Positions 6,388-12,966 of a DNA stretch of 14,187 bases are shown here, in pieces (within the stretch, counting starts at the first letter, position 1; every line of letters starts with the position of its first letter). The notes beneath the pieces are model-generated. The model did not search any database. It was given only the letters and a program-made list of their open reading frames with translations, and had not been told where the DNA came from. The DNA lies in NCBI GenBank assembly GCA_023410055.1, contig JAEYQK010000042.1, forward strand, positions 1-14,187, read 5' to 3'. Source of the stretch: Acidobacteriota bacterium (GTDB lineage: Bacteria > Acidobacteriota > Terriglobia > Terriglobales > Acidobacteriaceae). Position numbers and translations under genes: made by a program.

Positions 6388-7083
6388 ATGCGACTGGCGG
6401 TCAAAATCGGCGGTGTGGCGGTCACGGTCATCTCCGTTATCTGGGCGCGTCAGGCTGCTACAGCGCAGGTCTGGAGCACCATACTGATTTGGGGCGTGCC
6501 GCTGTTGTGCTATCCGGTAGCGCTGCTGGGGCGGTGGGCGTTGCGAGGTGCGGACGCCAAGAGGGCTGAGTGGGCAAATGTCTTCGTCCATTATGCGATT
6601 GGGATTGCGCTCGGGTGCAGCATCTTTCCTGCTTTTGGGGTCGTGGGGCTACGGCCGGGTACGGCAATTCCCTTCCCGCGTCAGATCAGTTCGTGGATTC
6701 TTATGGTCAGCGGAACGGCCGCAGTGCTGTCGGTGGCCAATTTTGCGATTCGCGGGATGGGAGCGCCGTGGGCGATAAAGCTGTCGAGCCGGCTGGCAAG
6801 TGATTACATGTATCGTTGGACGAGGAATCCGATGGGGTTCTCCTCGCTGGTATTCCTAGTCTTTTACGGACTCCATGCGGGGTCGCTGTGGTTTGTTCTT
6901 TGGGCGGGCCTGATTATCTCCCCGGCGTGGATGTTCTTCGCGCATTTATATGAAGAGCGCGAGTTGGAGATACGGTTTGGGCAGTCGTACCGCGAGTATC
7001 GGTCAAGGACATCGTTCATGATTCCGTGGAGGCAGAAGGGGAAGGAACGGGCGAAGGAGGCGGGAGTGGCGGCGTCAGACTGA
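6388..7083 (+). CDS. Isoprenylcysteine carboxyl methyltransferase-like membrane protein
   Basis: The 231-residue integral membrane protein has about five or six hydrophobic segments (near 8-24, 30-48, 64-86, 99-118, 152-160 and 163-187). Its C-terminal part has the ICMT/PEMT signature: R-N-P-M-G at 146-150, then E-E-R-E-L-x-x-x-F-G-x-x-Y-x-x-Y at 189-204 and a closing P-W at 213-214. In characterised relatives these residues bind S-adenosylmethionine and place a methyl group on a lipid-like or thiol substrate in the membrane. Bacterial members are mostly of unknown substrate. The residues 49-62 loop and the tail after 215 are basic and likely cytoplasmic. It follows the TlpA-like gene on the same strand and could be cotranscribed with it; no functional link is obvious. 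Confidence 0.82.
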   Translation: MRLAVKIGGVAVTVISVIWARQAATAQVWSTILIWGVPLLCYPVALLGRWALRGADAKRAEWANVFVHYAIGIALGCSIFPAFGVVGLRPGTAIPFPRQISSWILMVSGTAAVLSVANFAIRGMGAPWAIKLSSRLASDYMYRWTRNPMGFSSLVFLVFYGLHAGSLWFVLWAGLIISPAWMFFAHLYEERELEIRFGQSYREYRSRTSFMIPWRQKGKERAKEAGVAASD

Positions 7084-7192
7084 GGACTCAGAATTTCCAC
7101 CCCTGCTGCAAGCATGGGATACCGCCTTGTCCTCAACTACTCCTTGTTGCTCCACTTCTTGACAGCCAATATACCTTCCGAGGAAAACAGCA

Positions 7193-7303
7193 ATGGATCT
7201 CGAAACAAGCGTATCGACTGCTGCCGTTACAGAAGAGAGAGTTCCTGCCCGTAAATACATCAGTTACGCAATACTCTCTGCCATGGTGCCCGGCTTAGGG
7301 TAG
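7193..7303 (+). pseudogene. lepB: Detached 5' segment of the signal peptidase gene, ended by TAG
   Basis: ATG at 7193 has GAGGA at 7180-7184, eight bases upstream, the only good ribosome site here. It opens a frame of 36 codons (M-D-L-E-T-S-V, later R-K-Y-I-S-Y-A-I-L-S-A-M-V-P-G-L-G) that ends with TAG at 7301-7303. The next codons read F-I-K-G-H-A-R-K-A in the same frame and run straight into the signal peptidase. The pattern P-G-L-G-x-F-x-x-G is a common small-membrane-segment motif in which x is usually Gln. A single C-to-T change turns CAG into TAG, so this is most simply a nonsense mutation in the N-terminal membrane region of an intact older gene. Confidence 0.7.
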
Positions 7304-7354
7304 TTCATTAAGGGCCATGCACGTAAGGCGACAGTTCTTGTTGCTGCGGTCGCG

Positions 7355-8017
7355 ATGTACGTTTCAATCCAGTGGGTTTTCAGACTTCCGTCTTCCTTCT
7401 TGGGCCTGTTTGCCATTAGCGTTACTGGTGTTCTGCTAGCCACGTTTTCATCGGTGGATGCGTTTGTTTCTCGCGTACGTCGTAATGCACCCCGTCCGTC
7501 GCTGCTGTTTCTGCTGATTGTTGTTCCTGTAGCCTTGCTCATCTGCCAGATCGAAGTATCCATGCTCTGCCGTGCACAAGGACTGAAGCCGTTCAAAGTT
7601 CCTTCAACGTCAATGGAACCAACTATCGGCCTGAATGAGTCAATTGTCACCGATGCTCGCTATTATCGTGATCGTACCCCTCAGCGAGGAGACGTCATAG
7701 TCTTTCGGCATGACGGATTGTTCATTGTCAAGCGAGTGGTTGCTATTGCTGGGGATTCGATAGAAGGCACCCCCGAGAACATCATCCTCAACGGGGAACT
7801 TTTGCCGCCCTCGTTGGAACGACCGGATCCGACGTTCGAGTTCCCCCGAATCGTCATTCCGGCGGGAAGGCTCTTTGTCGTCGGCGACAATAGGCCCGTA
7901 AGCCTTGACAGTCGCGTTTCAGGATACGGCCTTGTGGACGCGAAGGATCTCGTTGGAAAAGCTCTTTACATCACTCGATCGAAGACAAGCGAGCGGATCG
8001 GGACGAAGATTGAGTAG
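7355..8017 (+). CDS. lepB: Signal peptidase I (family S26), catalytic part downstream of an in-frame stop
   Basis: The open frame of 220 codons holds two hydrophobic spans (about 12-32 and 49-65) and then the periplasmic protease domain of type I signal peptidase: V-P-S-T-S-M-E-P-T with nucleophile Ser87, R-G-D-V-I-V-F (111-117), the general-base Lys126 in I-V-K-R-V-V-A-I-A-G-D, and G-D-N-R-x-x-S-L-D-S-R at 177-187. These are the boxes that cleave signal peptides of exported proteins. The ATG at 7355 has no SD and is simply the first ATG after the TAG at 7301. The real gene very likely began at 7193 and had 274 codons (Ser141 and Lys180 in that numbering). Whether this shorter product is made is unknown. 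The chromosome probably has another lepB, as the enzyme is usually essential (inference). Confidence 0.85.
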   Translation: MYVSIQWVFRLPSSFLGLFAISVTGVLLATFSSVDAFVSRVRRNAPRPSLLFLLIVVPVALLICQIEVSMLCRAQGLKPFKVPSTSMEPTIGLNESIVTDARYYRDRTPQRGDVIVFRHDGLFIVKRVVAIAGDSIEGTPENIILNGELLPPSLERPDPTFEFPRIVIPAGRLFVVGDNRPVSLDSRVSGYGLVDAKDLVGKALYITRSKTSERIGTKIE

Positions 8018-8032
8018 CGTGGTGCATTGCAC

Positions 8033-8098
8033 CTAGTGGTGCTCGGCGAAAGAGGTGATCCGGGGCAGGTGGGTAACGCTGAGCACCTAGTTGTTGCG
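8033..8098 (-). pseudogene. Decayed fragment of recN (H-loop region)
   Basis: On the minus strand this stretch reads R-N-N-stop-V-L-S-V-T-H-L-P-R-I-T-S-F-A-E-H-H-stop. The intact recN of this window reads R-N-N-Q-V-I-C-V-T-H-L-P-Q-I-A-S-F-A-E-H-H-Y at about 11262-11327. By hand alignment about 54 of 65 bases match without gaps. Two stops and several replacements show that it is not coding. Similarity fades towards about 8120. The nine-base word GCACCTAGT occurs at both edges (8029-8037 and 8083-8091). It lies in the gap between convergent lepB and the secreted protein gene. Confidence 0.75.
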
Positions 8099-8132
8099 AG
8101 CGGATGAGGGTGCGGACTGGGGATGGGAATAT

Positions 8133-8157
8133 CCCACGTTAGCTGCGCGAACGTGGG
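8133..8157. terminator. Hairpin in convergent intergenic gap
   Basis: CCCACGTT (8133-8140) pairs perfectly with AACGTGGG (8150-8157) around a nine-base loop. It lies between the stop codons of lepB and of the convergent gene at 8214, where a bidirectional terminator would be expected. No T-run follows on either side, so it could equally be one of the dispersed palindromic repeats. Confidence 0.45.
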
Positions 8158-8213
8158 GCACCTGGCATGAAGCTTCCAGATCTGCAAGAACGAGCAGTTC
8201 CCTTTTCTGTCGA

Positions 8214-9863
8214 CTACCACTCCCGCAGTGAGTAGTTCATCATCGTATAAGAGCCTTTCCGCTGAAAACGCATCACGATCACTGGGACGGCGGGATCGCC
8301 CAGCCATGATGCCGCTGTGACCGCCTCGGCTGCTGCTTTGATTTCTAAATCGGGAATCATATTTGCGACCGATTTAACATAGGCCGGAGAAACGGCTCCG
8401 GCAGCGCGCACAGCGGCGACATAGGCTTGAGTTGATGGCCAAAAGGGTTTGACGGCTCGGTTCGTGTCGTTAGGATCGGTATCGGTTTCGAACGCGGCGC
8501 GTGCGATTTCCATTACGTGCTGAATTGTCTTTTTCGCGTCGTCCGTATTGCCGGTCTGTGCGTAGGTTGCAGCCACGCTCGACAACAAGTTCCAGTCTTC
8601 TCCGCCAGGTCTCTTTGCTGCGGCGCGCACAGCCTCGTCGAGCGCTTTATGCGCGATGGCAGGATCATTTTTGGCATTCTTCATAGCAATGCGCATCAGA
8701 GTCGCCGATCTTCGCGCGGGATCATCGATGGCGAGTGCCTGAGCAAGAGCCTTTTGCGGATCACTCGCGGATTGATCGGCCAGACTGCCTGCCTGCGCCG
8801 TGCGAGAGAGCATGTCCAGCACTTTGTCTTGTCGCTCCTTAGGGGCATCGGCGGATAACATCATGGATACGGGCGGCCGTGGCGGTTGTCCGGGGAGTGG
8901 ATCGGGAATCAGGGAGCGCATGCCGTCAGGATATTTCTTCAACATCAGTTGAATATCCTGATGCCCCTCGAGCAGTCGTTCGGCGCGTGGCGGATCGAGT
9001 TCGTTTAGGGCGGGGATCAATTGGAACAGCCGCAGTTCGTATGCCGAGCCAAGCGAAACAGCGCCCTTAGAGGATGCCACCAGAAAACGCCAATCATGAA
9101 GATCAGTATTGGTGGAGGGATCGGCCTGACTCAGCAGTTCATTGATTGCAGCCCTCACCTGGGCAGGCGGCAGCTTCCTCCAACAGCACGTGACTAAGCT
9201 GCTCAGGTCGTTGACGACGCCACGGCTGCCATTGATCACCACAGAGTTATGCTTGTGTTCGCGATAGCTTGTAAGCGCGGTTGCAAATACGTCAGCCGCC
9301 TTGTTTGCCGGGAGCGTTTGGATTAGTTCGCTGAAGGCTTCGTAGGGGACTTCGCGCTCCTTGGCGATCGCGCCCACGACTTCGGCGGCCTTTTCTGGCT
9401 GGTCGTTGTTGCCATAGTAGGCCAACAGAGCGTAGAGGGTATCGGCGCGGGAGTCATGGTCGATGTCGGGCAGCAGTTCGATGACGCGCTGCGGGGACGC
9501 GTCCAGCATCGCCTCCATGATCTGCGACTGCAACCGGCGGCGGGAGCTGTATGGGTCGTCGATTGTGCGGGTGCTGATGTAGGCGTCGTCGAGCAGAGCG
9601 CCGGCTTTCGCTTTGTCGAGCGACACGTAACCGCGCGCGAGACGCAGCAGCACATATGCGCGCATTGGGCCTTGGAATCCGGCGGCTTCGACCGTCGCGG
9701 CGCCTAGAAGCTCGCGGGCGGAGTCGCGGAGGTTGTCGGGAGATTTCTGCGATTGAGCAGTGCCTGCCTTCGGGTCGCTCGTCTTTGTTGGAGATGAGTT
9801 TTGCTGCGCGTGGCAGATGAAGGAGAATATTGAGATAAGAGCGATAGCAAATGACTTCCACAT
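8214..9863 (-). CDS. Secreted alpha-helical (TPR-like) protein of unknown function
   Basis: The 549-residue protein starts with a clear signal peptide (M-W-K-S-F-A-I-A-L-I-S-I-F-S-F-I-C-H-A, cleavage likely after Ala19). A Gln/Ser/Lys-rich linker follows, then almost entirely amphipathic helices rich in Ala, Leu and Asp. Several stretches look like degenerate helical-hairpin repeats, for example L-L-R-L-A-R-G-Y-x-x-x-D-K-A-K-A-x-x-L-L-D-D-A and A-L-A-I-D-D-P-A-R-R-S-A-T-L-M-R-I-A-M-K. I recognise no enzyme motif. Proteins of this build (HEAT/TPR-like, exported) are frequent in Acidobacteriota genomes (recollection). I chose ATG at 9863 because of the signal peptide; the frame stays open to an ATG at 10016, but the extra 51 residues look random. 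SD is weak (AAGG about ten bases upstream). It stands alone, convergent with lepB. Confidence 0.78.
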   Translation of the reverse strand: MWKSFAIALISIFSFICHAQQNSSPTKTSDPKAGTAQSQKSPDNLRDSARELLGAATVEAAGFQGPMRAYVLLRLARGYVSLDKAKAGALLDDAYISTRTIDDPYSSRRRLQSQIMEAMLDASPQRVIELLPDIDHDSRADTLYALLAYYGNNDQPEKAAEVVGAIAKEREVPYEAFSELIQTLPANKAADVFATALTSYREHKHNSVVINGSRGVVNDLSSLVTCCWRKLPPAQVRAAINELLSQADPSTNTDLHDWRFLVASSKGAVSLGSAYELRLFQLIPALNELDPPRAERLLEGHQDIQLMLKKYPDGMRSLIPDPLPGQPPRPPVSMMLSADAPKERQDKVLDMLSRTAQAGSLADQSASDPQKALAQALAIDDPARRSATLMRIAMKNAKNDPAIAHKALDEAVRAAAKRPGGEDWNLLSSVAATYAQTGNTDDAKKTIQHVMEIARAAFETDTDPNDTNRAVKPFWPSTQAYVAAVRAAGAVSPAYVKSVANMIPDLEIKAAAEAVTAASWLGDPAVPVIVMRFQRKGSYTMMNYSLREW

Positions 9864-10028
9864 AGGCGTCCGCCTTCGACGTGCAGCGTTCCCGGGCAGA
9901 AACTTAGATGCGTAATGGGGACACTGTAAGGAGGCTAGCTGGAAGGTCGACCAGAGGAATTCAAAATCACCACCGGCATCCGGCATGTTGATAAGTAGAT
10001 AAAAAGTGAGGTGCAAGATGCACCTCGT
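9864..10028. other. Intergenic gap with leader of the secreted protein gene
   Basis: This 165-bp stretch separates two minus-strand genes. Its right end holds the terminator at 10001-10026. The rest should contain the promoter of the secreted protein gene. I could not identify convincing -35/-10 boxes, and the open frame crossing it has no coding character. Confidence 0.4.
10001..10026 (-). terminator. Rho-independent terminator after the 10029 gene
   Basis: On the minus strand GAGGTGC-ATCTT-GCACCTC forms a perfect seven-base-pair stem right after the TAA stop at 10029-10031. It is followed by ACTTTTTA, a proper U-tract. This is the best intrinsic terminator in the window. Confidence 0.8.
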
Positions 10029-10721
10029 TTACAGGCAGCCCTTCGGGACGTCCACCGGTCGAAGTGGAGGGCCAGTTCTGCGGAGCGTCTGAATGACGCG
10101 GTTCACATCGGCTTGAGATATGGACAGCTTGCCTTCCTGTTGACGAAACACTAGTTCAACTGATCCGTCGTCGCTGTACAGGTCAACAATTACCTTTTGC
10201 GGATGCATCTCAGGGTTTCCGATCTGGAATCCCTTGAACCGTTCATTTGAAATGCTGAAGATTCCGGATTCCGCATCTTTGGAGAGAGTTGATATCTTCA
10301 GGATGAGGAGCATCGAGTTCCGAATGACATCGCGTCGACTTGAAAACAGGTTCACCTTTCCTGGAGTGGTTTCAAGCATAACCCGCTTCAGATCGTAATC
10401 TGACCTAACTGCATCGTCACCGTACAACAGTCTTACCGTTCCCGGTTTTGCTTTAACAGCTTCTTCGCACAGGGAGCTCACGAGCTCTTTCGGAGGGCTC
10501 GTTAAGAAAAGCAATCCCATCCCGGACTTGAACCGCAGTGCCGCCCCGTTTGTCAGAACACGAGGTTCGTTCTCCAAGTCACTCCAGGGCACTTCAAAGT
10601 CGTAGCCAGCGTAGGAGAGCTTTGATACTGGGGCGGCGGAAGCACTCGTCGTAAGTAGCGACTGTGGAACCTGCCTAATGACGGGGTTCTCGCGGCTCAC
10701 TTTTCGAGTCTGAAAGAGCAT
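10029..10721 (-). CDS. Hypothetical protein, probably exported but with displaced signal peptide
   Basis: The 230-residue frame gives no family I recognise. It is mixed alpha/beta, with strands such as Y-D-F-E-V-P-W-S-D-L, A-A-L-R-F-K-S-G-M-G-L-L-F-L and V-I-V-D-L-Y-S-D-D-G-S-V-E-L-V-F, and a proline-rich end (G-P-P-L-R-P-V-D-V-P-K-G-C-L). The ATG at 10721 has no SD. It overlaps the stop of a 26-codon upstream frame, in another register, that encodes a textbook signal peptide, so the two parts were probably one exported protein before a one-base change (or they are translationally coupled). A perfect terminator follows the stop codon. The gene is downstream of recN but separated by a 300-bp hairpin region, so it likely has its own promoter. 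Confidence 0.7.
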   Translation of the reverse strand: MLFQTRKVSRENPVIRQVPQSLLTTSASAAPVSKLSYAGYDFEVPWSDLENEPRVLTNGAALRFKSGMGLLFLTSPPKELVSSLCEEAVKAKPGTVRLLYGDDAVRSDYDLKRVMLETTPGKVNLFSSRRDVIRNSMLLILKISTLSKDAESGIFSISNERFKGFQIGNPEMHPQKVIVDLYSDDGSVELVFRQQEGKLSISQADVNRVIQTLRRTGPPLRPVDVPKGCL

Positions 10722-10801
10722 CAGCGCTTGAAACCAGAAGAGCCATGCGAAACAACGCTCACGGCGAAAAGAGTAGCGAGCGCTATGACGACTTTCTTCA
10801 T
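10721..10801 (-). pseudogene. Signal-peptide mini-ORF upstream of the 10029 gene
   Basis: From ATG at 10801 the frame reads M-K-K-V-V-I-A-L-A-T-L-F-A-V-S-V-V-S-H-G-S-S-G-F-K-R and stops with TGA at 10721-10723. It has a Lys-Lys n-region, a 14-residue hydrophobic core and small residues near a possible cleavage site. GAGG lies about eleven bases upstream. The stop overlaps the ATG of the next frame (TGATG). A one-base shift near 10720-10740 would fuse them into a secreted protein of about 256 residues. Confidence 0.5.
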
Positions 10802-10878
10802 GAATGAAGTAGCCTCGGGAATCAAGTCAAACGATTGTATAGGCAGAGCTCGGTTTGGAAAAGACAAACCGCTGTGCC

Positions 10879-11043
10879 GTCCCTTTCGGGACTCGCGTTG
10901 TTCTTGCTGCGCAATAACCCAGCCCTCACGGGCTGGGCTATTTAGCTTCCGGCCCTTCGGGCCTGTGATTGAGTAAGCGGCGATCCTTTTCCACAGGCCA
11001 CGAGAACGTGAGGGAAAATTGCGGACGGGGCGCGGCCCCGTCC
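10879..11043. repeat. Cluster of four perfect hairpins between recN and the 10029 gene
   Basis: There are four stem-loops in 165 bp: GTCCC-TTTC-GGGAC (10879-10892), CCCAGCCC-TCAC-GGGCTGGG (10918-10937), GGCCC-TTC-GGGCC (10951-10963) and GGACGGGGC-GCG-GCCCCGTCC (11023-11043). None is followed by a real U-tract, though CTATTT follows the second on the plus strand. They resemble REP-like intergenic elements more than a single terminator. I see no gene in the region 10802-11099. Confidence 0.65.
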
Positions 11044-11059
11044 CTACAACGATCTCTTT

Positions 11060-11079
11060 CGCCGGACTGGAGTCCGGCG
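11060..11079. repeat. Palindromic repeat unit, copy outside recN
   Basis: The 20-base palindrome has arms CGCCGGACT and AGTCCGGCG around GG and is followed by GCTACGTT. It is identical to the third palindrome inside recN (11508-11527), including the following GCTACGTT. It lies 20 bp beyond the recN stop codon and might act as the end hairpin of the recN transcript, but no T-run follows. Confidence 0.8.
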
Positions 11080-11099
11080 CTACGTTGTCGTTTGTGTTT

Positions 11100-12938
11100 C
11101 TAATTCCCTGCGGCGCGGATCATGGCTTCGGCGTTCTTGAGGGATTCCTGGGTGAGTTTGGCGCCGGAGAGCATGCGGGCGACTTCTTCGGTGCGTTCGG
11201 CGGCGGCGAGGAGGGCGACGCTGGTGCGGGTGCGTCCGTTGGACTCGCGCTTGGAGATGAGGTAGTGGTGCTCGGCGAAGGAAGCGATCTGCGGCAGGTG
11301 GGTCACGCAGATGACCTGGTTATTGCGGGCGAGCGAGCGGAGTTTGCGTCCGACGGCTTCGGCTGCGCGACCTCCGATTCCAGTGTCGATTTCGTCGAAG
11401 ATGAGGGTTTTCTGAACTGCCGGGTTAGAATCCCGCATTGTTGTTTTCGCCGAACTGGAGTTCGGCGCTACGTTCTTTGCGGAGTTCGAACTCAGCGCTA
11501 CATTCCTCGCCGGACTGGAGTCCGGCGCTACGTTCTTTGCCGAGTTGCAACTCAGCGCTACATTCCTCGCCGAACTGGAGTTCGGCGCTACGTTGCTCGG
11601 AGCTACCACTGCTTTCAATGCCAGCATGACGCGGGAGAGTTCGCCGCCGGAGGCGATGTGTTCGATGGGGCCGAGGGGTTCGCCGGGATTGGCCGAGATG
11701 AGGTACTGGACGGCATCGAAGCCGGCGGCGGTCCAGTTGGCTTCGTCGTCAGAACCTGAGACCTCGATCTTGAAGCGAACTTTCATTGCGAGGTCGTTGA
11801 TCTCGGCTTCGACTAGTTTTTCAAGACGCTTGGCGGCTTCGTAGCGGTGTTTCGAAATTGTGCGGGCGGCCTTGAGATAGGCTTCGGCGGCACGAGCCAG
11901 GTCGGCGCGGAGCTGCTTCAGGAGTTCGTCTTTGTTCTCGACCTGATCGAGCTTGCGGGAGACGTCTTCGGCGAAGGCAATGATCTCGTCGACGGTCTGG
12001 CCGTACTTGCGCTTGAGGCGTTCGATAAGGGCGAGACGGTCTTCGACTTCGGCGAGGCGTTCGGGCGAGGCGTCGATCCCATCGGCGTAGTCGCGCAATG
12101 TGATGCCGGCGTCTTCGACGGTGATGCGTGCGGAGTCGAGGGTGGCTTTCAGTTCGTCGAACTTGGAGTCGTAACGCGCGAGTTCTTCGATCTGTTTACA
12201 GGCCGCGCGCATGAGGACGACGGCAGAGGTTTCGCCGTCGTAGAGCGAATCGAAGGCGCTGGTGGCCGCGCCGTAGATCTTTTCGGAGTTGGACAGGACA
12301 CGTTTTTCGGCGGTGAGCTTTTCGTCTTCGCCGGGCTGAAGACCTGCGATCTCGATCTCTTTCTTTTGGAAGCGCCAGAGGTCGAGGAGGCGTTCGCGGT
12401 CGCGTTCGTCGCGTTGAAGTTCGCTTATCTGGGTGCGAATCTTGTTCCATTGCGCAAAGGCTTCGGCGACTGGTTCGCGATCGGTTGCGGCGTAGGAATC
12501 GAGAAGCGCGAGTCGTGCGAGGACGTCGAAGGCTAGGATTGATTCGTTCTGCGCATGGATAGCGGTTAGCTTTGGCGCGATCTGTTTCAGGGCCTGCACG
12601 GTGGCGGGCTGGTTGTTGATGAAGACGCGTCCTTTACCGTTGGCGGCGATTTCGCGACGGAGAATCAGTTCGGAGCCGTTGGCGTCGATGCCATTGGATT
12701 CGAGCGCTTCGGCGACGGACTTGGGATCGACGTCAAAAACCGCCGCGACGATTGCCTTCTCGGCACCATGCCTTACTAGTTCAGCGGAAGCCTTTTCGCC
12801 CATGAGGAGCGCGAGTGCGTCGATGAGAATGGACTTGCCCGCTCCGGTTTCGCCCGTCAGGAGGTTGAGCCCGGGAGAGAACTCGACCACGACGTTGTCG
12901 ATGACAGCGTAATTCTCGACGCGCAGTTCAGTCAGCAT
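11100..12938 (-). CDS. recN: DNA repair ATPase RecN with in-frame repeat insertion
   Basis: RecN is an SMC-like ATPase that acts at double-strand breaks with RecA. The 612-residue protein has all parts: Walker A G-E-T-G-A-G-K-S (29-36), Q-loop H-A-Q-N-E-S (128-133), a coiled-coil middle (about 155-385), signature S-G-G-E-L-S-R-V (430-437), Walker B I-F-D-E-I-D (513-518) and the T-H-L-P-Q-I-A H-loop (546-552). The usual length is about 550-575. The surplus is explained by residues 449-498, five ten-residue units of the type N-V-A-P-N-S-S-S-A-R, in the loop between signature and Walker B, where relatives have about ten residues. All catalytic residues are kept, so activity may survive. The ATG at 12938 lies 28 bp after the stop of the histidine kinase, which suggests cotranscription; no clear SD. 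Confidence 0.95.
   Translation of the reverse strand: MLTELRVENYAVIDNVVVEFSPGLNLLTGETGAGKSILIDALALLMGEKASAELVRHGAEKAIVAAVFDVDPKSVAEALESNGIDANGSELILRREIAANGKGRVFINNQPATVQALKQIAPKLTAIHAQNESILAFDVLARLALLDSYAATDREPVAEAFAQWNKIRTQISELQRDERDRERLLDLWRFQKKEIEIAGLQPGEDEKLTAEKRVLSNSEKIYGAATSAFDSLYDGETSAVVLMRAACKQIEELARYDSKFDELKATLDSARITVEDAGITLRDYADGIDASPERLAEVEDRLALIERLKRKYGQTVDEIIAFAEDVSRKLDQVENKDELLKQLRADLARAAEAYLKAARTISKHRYEAAKRLEKLVEAEINDLAMKVRFKIEVSGSDDEANWTAAGFDAVQYLISANPGEPLGPIEHIASGGELSRVMLALKAVVAPSNVAPNSSSARNVALSCNSAKNVAPDSSPARNVALSSNSAKNVAPNSSSAKTTMRDSNPAVQKTLIFDEIDTGIGGRAAEAVGRKLRSLARNNQVICVTHLPQIASFAEHHYLISKRESNGRTRTSVALLAAAERTEEVARMLSGAKLTQESLKNAEAMIRAAGN
11448..11591. repeat. Palindromic tandem repeat inside recN (30-bp units, 60-bp period)
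   Basis: Five palindromes follow each other at a 30-bp step: centres near 11457, 11487, 11517, 11547 and 11577. Odd ones are of type CGCCGAACT-GG-AGTTCGGCG or CGCCGGACT-GG-AGTCCGGCG. Even ones are GAGTT-CG-AACTC and GAGTT-GC-AACTC. Each is followed by GCGCTACGTT or GCGCTACATT. Two 60-bp periods (11471-11530 and 11531-11590) are nearly identical. The 30-bp length keeps the recN frame. Confidence 0.92.
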
Positions 12939-12966
12939 AGGTGGCGAGCGCAGAATATCATGAAAT

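Noticed and set aside
7159..7175. Promoter for lepB with TTGACA
   Set aside because: TTGACA at 7159-7164 has no -10 box at 16-18 bp; the only TATACC begins just five bases after it.
10836..10841. -10 box TATACA (minus) for the 10029 gene
   Set aside because: The nearest -35-like hexamer, TTGTCT, is 20 bp away, too far for a confident promoter call.
11448..11591. CRISPR-like array of 30-bp units
   Set aside because: There are no unique spacers: units abut each other and alternate in two types. The array lies in frame inside recN and no cas gene is present.
11019..11759. 246-codon plus-strand frame opposite the recN end
   Set aside because: It is a shadow of recN and of the palindromic repeats, rich in Gly and Arg with no recognisable domain and no SD.
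11847..12536. 229-codon plus-strand frame opposite recN
   Set aside because: It is antisense to the conserved coiled-coil part of recN; the long opening follows from recN codon bias.
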